From: Akkermansiaceae bacterium
GTDB taxonomy: Bacteria; Verrucomicrobiota; Verrucomicrobiia; Verrucomicrobiales; Akkermansiaceae
DNA: 50,135 nucleotides
Direction of reading: 5' to 3'
Assembly (NCBI GenBank): GCA_025457665.1
Contig: JALOTY010000028.1
Location: 1-50,135 of the forward strand
In this document: positions 34,486 through 43,300 of the stretch, one piece after another
Layout of the letters: every line of letters starts with the position of its first letter
Position numbering within the stretch: position 1 is the stretch's first letter
Translations under genes and position numbers: made by a program
The notes under the pieces: generated by a model
Seen by the model: the letters and a program-made list of their open reading frames with translations, nothing else
What the model was told of the DNA's origin: nothing
The model's database searches: none

Positions 34486-37340
34486 TCAGTGAAGCGACTT
34501 CCCAAGGGCTGGCGCGGATTCGAGAACGACTTCGGCGGATTTCAATCCCGGGGCGGTGGCGCGCACGGTGATTTTTCCGGGATGGGCCGATGCGCGCACC
34601 AAGGCAGTGGCGATACCGGCTTCGGCGGCCACGGGGTTGGCTCCGAAGGAAGCTTCGTTGATGAGGGTTGCCGCACCCTCGACGGAAAAGGTCACGAGGT
34701 CGTTCGCCATCGGGTGGGTGGTGCCGAGTTTGTCGGTGATGTGGGCATGGACGCGGATGAAGTCGGAGCCGTCGGCGACCAGCGGACGGCCTTCGAGGTC
34801 CGGTTCCAGGCGGATATCTGTCATGACCATGGGGGCCTTCACGGTGTGGGTGGCAACGACCTTGCCGCCGATGAGACCCTCGGCCTTGTATTCGGCGGGT
34901 TTGAAGTGGTAGCCGGCCTCGACGTTCATGAACCAGGTGTCCTTGTCCGTGCCCGCACCGCCGGCGCAGAAGGTAAAGGGCGGGTGCTTGAGCAGGTAGC
35001 CGGGATCTGGTTTTTGGGTCGCGATGACCCTGTCTCCTTCCGAGAAGCGCACTTCCTCGCAGTTGCTGAAGACCATCACATCGGTGGGCGACCATGGAGT
35101 GGCGTAGTTCGCGATGAAGACCATGGGGCCGGACTCGACACCGGATGGCAGGGGCAGTGGCCTCGCGGGACGCTGGCTGCGGAAGAAGTGATAACTGAAT
35201 TTCGGGATGCGGAAGAGGTCGAGCACGCCGCCGAGGAAGGGCTGCTGGTGGTAGCCACGGTAGGCATCGATCCCGGCCCAGAGCCAGATGCCATTCAACG
35301 CGCATTGGTCGTGAGCGCCGTTCTTCTCGTAGATGGCATTGAGTTTGAAGGCATGGTTCTGCGCCTGGGTGAGCAGCGGGAGTTCGCCCCAGCCGCGCGC
35401 CACGCGGACGCGGCCTTGCTGGCTGGTCCAGTCGTCCACGCTGTCGCCCCACTCGCGGGTGAGCACGGGGCGGCCAGATTTCGTCTCACGGGCGTAATCG
35501 ACGTCGCAATAGCCTTGCTCGCCACCGGTGAAACATTGGTCGCCGGGAAACTCTTCGTGTACGGCCTGGTGCAGGGTGCGGATGACTTCGGCAGGCATCG
35601 GGGTTTCGTTCAAATCGGGCTCCCAGAGGATGACGGAGGGTCGATTGCGGTCGCGGCGCACCATCTCGCGGGTGTTACGGATGCAGCGTTCGAGGAAGAT
35701 GGGATCGGGATTCCAGAACTGCCATCCGGGGCTGGCGACGATGCAGAGGACGCCGAGTTCGTCGCAGGCATCCATGAAGGCGGGTGACGGCGGGTAGTGG
35801 CAGCGGTAGGCGGTGAAGCCGGCGTCGCGGAGTTTTTTCACATCGCGATACTGCTGGGAGTCGGGCAGGGCGTAGCCGACATAGGGGTGGTCCTGATGCC
35901 GGTTGTAGCCCATGGGAAAATATCTCTCGCCATTGATGCGGAGGCCATCGGGGGTGAAGGCAAGGCGGCGGATGCCGATGCGTGTTTCGCGTGTGTCCGC
36001 GACGCGGTTGGCGTCGATAACCTCGCTGCGCAGGGTGTGAAGGTGCGGGTGTTCGGGGTGCCAGAGGGCGGGTGAATTCACTTTCAGCGAGGCGGCGAGC
36101 TGCCTGCGTTCGCCCGGAGCGAGCGCGGCAGTGGTCTCGGCGGTGGCGACGACGGTGCCGGCCGCATTCACGAGCGTGTGGCGAAGGCGGATGGATTTGG
36201 CGGCGGGGTGGTCGTTGGCGACCTCGGTGTCCACGGAGACGATGGCACGGGTCTTTGAGACTCCGGATAGCGCACGAAAATACCACCGCCCGCGACCTGG
36301 TTCGCCGCGATCTCGTCGGTGATGCGGAGTTTGTCAGAGACATCAAAATACACCTCGCGGTAGAGCCCCCCAAAGTAGGTGAAATCGAGGCGGGATTGCG
36401 GCGTGCCTGGCGGAACGGCGGGGTTGTCGGAATTGTCGAGTTTCACCACGAGCGTGTTGGCCGCGCCGAAGCGAAGTTTGTCCGACAGGTCGATGACAAA
36501 GGGCTGATAGCCGCCGAAGTGGGTGATGAGTCTTTCCCCGTTGAGCCAAAGCTCAGCGACTTGCATGGCTCCTTCGAAACGCAGGAGGATCGACTTGCCA
36601 CGCCAAGCAGCGTCTGCGGTGAACTCGCGGCGGTACCAGGCGATGCCTTGGTAGTTGCGGCAGCCGGAGGCGTTGAGTGCTTCGAGGCGGACGGCGTGCG
36701 GCAGGGTGACACGCTCCCATGGGGCTGTGCCTGTTAGGGGATCGATGGTGGACTTGGCAGGAAGCGCAAAGGGTCGGGCGGAGGCATGGAGGCGCCAACC
36801 TTTCGCAAACCCGGTGCCGGCATCGCGGTTCTGGCGCTGGAGCGCGCGGATGCCGGAGAACCTCACGGTTTCGCCGAGGTCGATGACCACGACATGCGGC
36901 GGTTGGGCCGGGGTTTTCCATGCGGAGTGCCAGAGGGTCTCGGGGCGGCCATCGATGAGATGAGCGACAGCGCTGGCGTCCGTCGGTTCGTCGCTGCTGC
37001 AATGGACAATCTTCCAATCCTTGCGCGGCAACGCTTCACCCTGTGCGTCCAGCAACTCGAATTCGGCGAGTCCGGCGAACGGTGGCGTGTGACCGCCGTC
37101 CAAAACCAAGCAGATCTGGCGCGCGGATCGCGGATCAAAACTCGCCTCCTGTGGCGAGGTCGTGATCGTGAATTCGCCTGAGGCAACGAGGGAACCGTTG
37201 TCCGGGGCGAAGGACTCGCGGCTTTCGTCCGGCCGATAGAAATCCCAGCCTTGGTTCATTGGGAACCGCTCGGCGGCGAAAGCACATTCAAGAGTGAGAG
37301 CGAGAATGAGGAGGATTTGGCAACATGTGATCCTTATCAT
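34486..37340 (-). pseudogene. GH2 beta-galactosidase-like gene with one frameshift
   Basis: Two frames on the minus strand join into one GH2 protein. The first (36168-37340) has a signal peptide (LLILALTLECAFAA), a sugar-binding jelly roll with an inserted discoidin-like stretch (DGRPETLWHSAWKTP), and runs to GGGIFVRYPE before going out of frame. The second carries on from SKTRAIVSVDTEV through the barrel, with DLNET (acid/base Glu) and LTREWGD (nucleophile Glu). The break is near 36261, where a missing G on the coding strand (GAGTCTC for GAGGTCTC) restores YPEVSKTRAIV. Total length about 950 residues, normal for the family. Both catalytic residues are intact, so a sequencing error or a recent mutation are both possible. 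Upstream of the sulfatases by 163 bases. Confidence 0.85.
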
Positions 37341-37372
37341 GGGGATAGGGCGGTAGATGAGTTCATGGAAAA

Positions 37373-37412
37373 AAACAGAAAACCTGCCGCGAGTCGAATC
37401 GTGGCAGGTTTT
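37373..37412 (-). terminator. Strong terminator between PEP-CTERM and GH2 genes
   Basis: AAAACCTGCC (37379-37388) pairs with GGCAGGTTTT (37403-37412), extended by four further pairs with one wobble. On the minus strand the stem is followed by TTTTCTGTTTTTT, so it ends the transcript of the PEP-CTERM gene, 30 bases past its stop. Confidence 0.85.
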
Positions 37413-37442
37413 GGTAAGACCATCCAGAGGCGCTTCATGTCA

Positions 37443-38024
37443 TTACCTTCGACGCCGCACAAGCGACGTCATGCCGACAAGCCCCAGAAGAGCGACCGTT
37501 CCTGGCTCGGGGACTGGAGTGATATCAAAAGTGACCGAATTCGTCTCACCCCAGTTGCCATCGTGGCTGTAGCGGAAGATGACGTGGTTCAAGCCGGCGT
37601 CGAGGTCGGCTTGGGTGACGGTGTAAGTGGTGGTTGTAAGCACGTTCCCCTGTTGCGATTCATCGATCCGGCTGGTTATGGTGCCTGCGTTGGTCCCATC
37701 CCAAAGTAGGATTTCCTTGCCATAGTAATAGCCTATAAACGGGCGGTTCAGCTCCGCATCCATGGAAATGATGTCACCCAGGTTCATGGTGGGGGTGTAT
37801 CGGTATTCAAGTGCCGCGATGCCTCCCAATGGGTTGCCATACATGATGCCAGTACCCACATTTGAACCGATAACTCCACCACCTGTCTGGATTACCGAAG
37901 TCCACCCGCCTTGGGAGACAAACGCGTTGTTCGTCGTGTAGTTGAAGGTATCCGTGAATACGGTGGCGGCGGATGCGGAGCTGCTGAAGGTTGCTAAGAT
38001 AAGAAGTAGGAGTCCTGTTTTCAT
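37443..38024 (-). CDS. PEP-CTERM protein, twin of the fusion protein's N-module
   Basis: 193 residues from ATG 38024 (signal peptide MKTGLLLLILATFSSSASA). The body matches residues about 27-175 of the giant protein at 40390: DTFNY, GGWTSVIQTGG, GNPLGG.AALEY, YGKEILLWDGTN, GTITSRID.SQQGN and YTVTQADLDAGLNHVIF. The C-terminus is VPEPGTVALLGL...VRRRR, a PEP-CTERM tail. Followed by a strong terminator. It lies 55 bases downstream of the FecR gene on the same strand, suggesting control by that sigma/FecR pair. Function: surface-displayed module of unknown ligand. Confidence 0.9.
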   Translation of the reverse strand: MKTGLLLLILATFSSSASAATVFTDTFNYTTNNAFVSQGGWTSVIQTGGGVIGSNVGTGIMYGNPLGGIAALEYRYTPTMNLGDIISMDAELNRPFIGYYYGKEILLWDGTNAGTITSRIDESQQGNVLTTTTYTVTQADLDAGLNHVIFRYSHDGNWGETNSVTFDITPVPEPGTVALLGLVGMTSLVRRRR

Positions 38025-38079
38025 GTGTCTTGGTGTGGTTTCTGGATTCGATTCAATTGTTCGCTGGTTGGCCTGGATT

Positions 38080-39579
38080 TCACTGGGCAGATGTCTTTGA
38101 ACGGGTCGCGTTCTCATAAGGGTTGTTGACGAAGATGAGGGTGTCGGCATCGCGCAGCACGTGAAGCTCGTTGAGTCCGAGCTTTGGGATGGATAGGTGG
38201 AGGATACCCTGATTCACCCACCAGCGGCTGTCGCTGAAGTAGTCTTCTTTTCCGGTGATCAAGCGGCCATTGATCGACATGGTTATGGTGCCGTCCGCAT
38301 GGAAATGTCGCTGGTAGCGGAGGCCGTCGTAATTGTAATCCCAGGTGCCGACGAAGTCCTTTTCGGTGGCGGAGCTAACAAGTCCTTCTTCGAAAAGCAT
38401 GATCCCAATGGAACCGATTGGATGACTTTCCAAGTCGCGGTCTTCGGCGAGCGGGAGGTTCTCAAGGGTCGCCTGCACGGTCCAGACACCCCGTTTGTAT
38501 TCGGAAGGAGGAAGGCTCAGGGGAAACACGTTGTCCCGCACGTTGTGGAGGGAACCTGTCGCACCTTCGATGGGCGAAGTGACTACGGGTTCACCATCGA
38601 GGCAAAGGGAGACATTGCGGACGCTTACGCCGTCCTCGCCTTGCATCCATTTGAAGATCGCCCGGTAATCCGAGGCTTTCCATACGAGATGGGAAACGTC
38701 GTATTCGACCGTGACGGGACCGATGCGATCCATTTCCCACCGGAAATCCCTGGACGGAATCCTGCGCACGAACTTCGTCCGGTTCAACGGGATGGAAGTG
38801 GCGGCTTGTCCGGATTCGCCAGCCACCAGCAATGCCTGGTTGGCGAGTAGCGAGAGGGTTTCCTCGTGGGGTCGGTGCAGTTCGATTTCCCCATCGAAAA
38901 CTCCGACTTCCACCTCGCCGGCCGGGGAAAGATCGAGCCCGAACTCGGTCCCGAGATCGACAATAGAGCCACCCTCATAATCAACCCGGAAGCCCTCGGC
39001 ACTGCGGGGAACGTGGGCGACAAAGCGACCGTGATTCAATCGGGCCGATTTCGGGCCGGTGATGGAAAAATCCACCGGGCCCTGCAATGTGACCCTCACG
39101 CCGTTGCCATAGGTCACTTCGGCCAACCCGGAGCGGAAGGCGAGATTGTGGAGTTGGCGGTCGCCGCCGATGAGATCGGGTTCGCTGCCTGGCTCCCACT
39201 CCACGCCGACGAGCCCGGTGAGACGTGGGGCATTCGAATCGTCCGAGATGGATCCCATTAGATTTTGTGTTGGGGCGTTGCGGTTGCCGAAATGGTAGCC
39301 AGCGATGAAGACGACGCTTGCGGCGGCAGCGACCCAAATTGCCCGCATCGCCCATCCACGGCGGGATGAAATGCGGTCCTCAGGCAGTTTGATTCCCTCC
39401 AGAGCGAGCGGCAGCAGTTCGTCCTGCTGCAGGGACGAAACGAAGTAAGCCAGCGCGTCGTCATCTTCGAGCAACCCTTCAAGTTGGGCGGACTCGGTCC
39501 GCGAGAGGGATTCGCCGAGGATCAGACGATCGACGAAATGGCGCAGCTCGCCGGACGGGGTGTAGGATCCGGGTTTCAT
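38080..39579 (-). CDS. FecR-type membrane sensor with lipocalin-like tail
   Basis: 499 residues from ATG 39579 (ATGA overlap with the sigma gene). A 75-residue cytoplasmic N-terminal region, one membrane helix (about 78-97, IWVAAAASVVFIAG), then the FecR domain (VTYGNGVRVTLQGPVDFSI, LNHGRFVAHVP, GSIVDLGTEFGLDL, GEVEVGVFDGEIEL). After a central beta-rich stretch the last about 90 residues (FVGTWDYNYDGLRYQRHF, ADGTITMSINGRL, RWWVNQGILHLS) have the W...Y...F..DGT pattern of lipocalin-like domains. It should hold the sigma factor until the periplasmic part senses a ligand. No TonB receptor is present, unlike the classical Fec system. Confidence 0.87.
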   Translation of the reverse strand: MKPGSYTPSGELRHFVDRLILGESLSRTESAQLEGLLEDDDALAYFVSSLQQDELLPLALEGIKLPEDRISSRRGWAMRAIWVAAAASVVFIAGYHFGNRNAPTQNLMGSISDDSNAPRLTGLVGVEWEPGSEPDLIGGDRQLHNLAFRSGLAEVTYGNGVRVTLQGPVDFSITGPKSARLNHGRFVAHVPRSAEGFRVDYEGGSIVDLGTEFGLDLSPAGEVEVGVFDGEIELHRPHEETLSLLANQALLVAGESGQAATSIPLNRTKFVRRIPSRDFRWEMDRIGPVTVEYDVSHLVWKASDYRAIFKWMQGEDGVSVRNVSLCLDGEPVVTSPIEGATGSLHNVRDNVFPLSLPPSEYKRGVWTVQATLENLPLAEDRDLESHPIGSIGIMLFEEGLVSSATEKDFVGTWDYNYDGLRYQRHFHADGTITMSINGRLITGKEDYFSDSRWWVNQGILHLSIPKLGLNELHVLRDADTLIFVNNPYENATRSKTSAQ

Positions 39580-40118
39580 GATGTGAGCTTGGATTCGATG
39601 CATTTGCGCAGGGCCAGCCGCACTCTGGAGAGAGCCTTCTGTGCGCTGTTCGGGGAATGCCCATGCTTTCGGGCGAATTCGGCGAGTGGCTGCCGCTTGA
39701 TGTATTTTAGATCGAGGAGTTCGAGTTCCCGCGCGGCCAGCTCTCCGAGGCACTGGCGAAGGGCGTCCAGCCGGTCGGAAGTATTGACCGCGACATCCTC
39801 AGCCGCCCCGGCGATCCGCCGAAGACCTTGTTCGGAAAAGTGAACCAAGTGCTCGCGCTGCCGGTCTCGCCGGTAGGCAAGCGCCTTGAACCAGGCGACG
39901 CGGAATGCCGATGGCCTCAGTTTTTCAGCAAACTCGTCGCGCCGCTCCCAGAGCAAGACAAACACTTCCTGGAGCACGTCATCGGTCGCGTCCTTGTCGA
40001 TTAGCAACGATCGGACGTAGCATCGGAGGTCGATCCGCAGCGACTCGAGGGCGCGCGAGTATTCGATCTCGTCCGTGGGGGGCGAGGGAACGTTTGGCGC
40101 TGATTCCGGAGACAACAT
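39576..40118 (-). CDS. Sigma-70 factor, Rhodopirellula/Verrucomicrobium type
   Basis: About 180 residues from ATG 40118; a GTG at 40142 extends it by 8. Region 2: LRCYVRSLLIDKDATDDVLQEVFVLLWERRDEF; region 4: LDLKYIKRQPLAEFARKHGHSPNSAQKALSR. This long-spaced ECF-like type is common in Planctomycetes and Verrucomicrobia next to FecR/LamG genes. Translationally coupled to the FecR gene. Divergent from the giant beta-helix/GH110 gene, with 271 bases between, which is a likely target. Confidence 0.9.
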   Translation of the reverse strand: MLSPESAPNVPSPPTDEIEYSRALESLRIDLRCYVRSLLIDKDATDDVLQEVFVLLWERRDEFAEKLRPSAFRVAWFKALAYRRDRQREHLVHFSEQGLRRIAGAAEDVAVNTSDRLDALRQCLGELAARELELLDLKYIKRQPLAEFARKHGHSPNSAQKALSRVRLALRKCIESKLTS

Positions 40119-40308
40119 TTCTTCCAAACCTACCGTCCACACGCAAAACCTGACATAGAATCCTGAGAAAAAACGCTCATCGCAATTTCAGCGGAGGGGG
40201 AGCGAGGGCGAGGGGTTCATGGTGAAATCTCCTTGAGAGGGAAAGTTGGTTCCTCGGGTGGACACATTTCTGCAAAAAAGCGCGGTTTGCTGTCAGCATC
40301 TAATAGAT

Positions 40309-40321
40309 CTTGGAAGGACCA
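40309..40321 (+). promoter_or_regulatory. Conserved upstream element, copy 3 (weaker)
   Basis: CTTGGAAGGACCA, about 68 bases before ATG 40390. Shares the TCTTGRAARGAMCCA core with the elements upstream of 27485. Here no gene ends just upstream on this strand, so a promoter or operator role is more credible than a terminator. The region 40119-40389 holds no gene. Confidence 0.3.
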
Positions 40322-40389
40322 ATACTGAAAGTCGTGCTCCCGCGCATCGGCGGATTGCGATTTCATATGCCCCTGGCCCCAATTGACTT

Positions 40390-43300
40390 ATGAAAAATAA
40401 TCCCTTCGCCGCCTGGTTCTACACTGGCACCGCGTCACTGTTCCTCGGTTTCGGCACCGCGTCCGCAGCCCCCGTTTTTTCCGACACCTTCAACTATTCG
40501 GCGAACAACGCCTTTGTCGCTGAAGGCGGTTGGACCTCAGTCATTCAAACCGGTGGTGCCGCTATGGGCTCGAATGCCGGTACAGGCATTTTCTGGGGAA
40601 ACCCCTTGGGAGGCGTCGCGGCGCTGGAATATCAATACACCGCGCCCTTAAACGCGGGCGAAACGCTGAGCATCGAAGCAAACGTCAACCGGCCGCTTGC
40701 GGGTTACGTCTACGGTAAGGAGATCCTGCTCTGGGACGGGACGAATATGGGGACCATCACCAGCCGAATTGATCATTCCCAGCAAGGCAACATTCTCACC
40801 ACCACCAGCTACACCGTCACCCAGGCGGATCTGGACGCTGGCTTGAACCATGTCATTTTCCGCTACAGCCACGACGGAGGTTGGTGTGAGACAAACGATG
40901 TGACCTTCTTGGTGGACCCCGCGCCGACCGGATGGACTTGGAACAATGCCGCCGGTGGCAGTTGGGCGGGGGCTGGAAATTGGAGCCCGGCGGGACCGGC
41001 AAACGGTGCCGATCTGGCGGCGATTATCAACCAGGTTGACATTACCGGCGACCAAACCATCACCCTCGACGGTAGTTACACGATCGGCGGTGTCATTTTC
41101 GGCGATAGCACCGGGACCGACGGCAACTGGATTCTCGATCCAGGAACCGGTGGTCACCTCGCGCTCAGCGCTCCCACCGAAGGCCCAGCGGGCATCATTG
41201 TCTCCAACCGAACGGCGACCGTAAATGCAGTCCTGACCGGCACCGAGGGTCTGACCAAGTCGGGTGCGGGAACGCTCGTGCTCGGTGCCCCCAACACCTA
41301 CACCGGCGGCACGACGGTGGCCACAGGCACGCTCCGGGTCGGCAACCCTGCCGCGATCCCGTCGGGTACAGGTGCCGGAAACGTCACGCTCGCGGGCACC
41401 CTCGACTTGGCCAATACCGACATCACGCTCAACGGTCTGATCGGCAACGGCACGGTGACCAACAGCGGCACCGGATCGCCCACCCTGACAATCGGTGCTG
41501 ACAACGCCGACGGTCTGACCTTCGCCGGTGTGATCAACAACGGCAGCGGTACGACCTCCCTCATCAAAACCGGAACCGGAACCCTAACGCTCACTGGAGT
41601 TCACGGGCTCTCTGGCAGTGTAAACGTGTTAGGCGGCACCCTTGTGATGACTGGTGGCGTCAACCGGTATCTCAATGTGGCGTCGATCAATGTGGGCCCT
41701 GGAGCCACCGCCGAAATGAACGGCGTCAACATGCTTGTCTCCAACCACGGCGCTGCGGTTGCACCCTCCCGCGTGCTGAGCGCGGATGACGGCACGCTGT
41801 TCATGAACACCCTTGCGGACATGCGCATCGGCAACGTGAACCTCGCCAACGGCGCGACATGGACCATCGACCGTCCCACCAACGCCTATGACGTCCTCCT
41901 TGCCAATACCACCAGCGGCCCGGCCACCGTCACCGTCGCGAATTCCGGCGGCAATACCAGCCCCTCCATCCTCAACGGTGTTGGCGGACTCCATCTTCAA
42001 GGGGTGCAGCGTTTCAATATCGCCGACGTCACCGGCGACGCAGGCGATGACTTGACTGTCGATCTGCCATTGGCGAACCCCGGCTTCATCGGAGGAGCCT
42101 CTGGCGGCATCGAAAAACTCGGAGCGGGCACCATGCGGCTTCGAGGAGTCAATAGCTATACCGGAAACACGGTCCTCACCGATGGCCAGTTGGTTCTCGA
42201 GGAATTTGCCGCACTGCGTTTCGTGATCGGGGCGAACGGCGTGAACAACAAGGTCACTGGTTCCGGCACCGCTTTGCTCGACGGCGACTTCGACATCGAC
42301 CTCTCCGGCGCGGACGATACTAACGGCAGCAGCTGGGTGCTCGTCGATGCCCCAAATGCGAGCTTCGGCCCCGGTTTCTTCATCCCGGGCTTCACGGAAG
42401 ACAGTGACGTCCACACCTATGACGATGGCACCGCCGTCTGGACCTTCACCGAGGCCACCGGCACCTTGACTGTCGAAAGCGGCCTCGACTACGCAGACTG
42501 GGCCGCCCTCAACGCCGGCAACCAGACCGCCGAGGAAGACTTCGACGGCGACGGCACCCCGAACAGCGTCGAGTTCTTCATGGGCGAGACCGGCTCCTCC
42601 TTCACCGCCCGCCCCGCGCTTGTCGGAGGCACCATCACCTGGCCAAAAAATCCGGAGGCCAATGCGAGTTATGCGATCGAGATTTCCACCAACCTGAAAA
42701 ATTTGCTCCTTCACACGGACTCCACTCGCCTGTCAGGATCGATCTCAATGAAACTTCTGATCCCGCTGCTCGCGTGGGGCTCGATCAGCACTCTCTCCGC
42801 CATTGTCTCCGACTCCGATCTCGTCTGCGCCGCCCAAGCATGGGGCGGCCCGCAGCGAGATCACAGCGTCGAGAAAGGTTCGCTCAGCGTCGGAGGCCAG
42901 GTTTTTACCGACGGCATCGGCACCCATGCGGTTTCCGAAATCCCACTGAGCGTGCCATCCGGCGCCGTCCGCTTCACCGGGGGCGTCGGCATCGATGACG
43001 AGGTCGGCGAGGGCAAGGGATCCACCGTCTTCCGCATTCTATCCGGAGAATCCGTCCTGTGGGAGTCACCGGTGATGAAGGCGGGCATGAAAGCCGTGAC
43101 CTTCGACGTCGCGGTGCCATCGACCCGCCACCGGAAACTTTATCTCCAGGCCGATCCGCTCGAGCACAACGAATACGATCACGCCGACTGGCTCGAACTA
43201 CGCTGGACCCAAGGCGATGCGCCCGCAGTCGAGCCCACCCGCGTGATGCATGGCCGCGAGTTTGGCTTGAAACCCGGGAGTCACGACGACCAGTCGGCGG

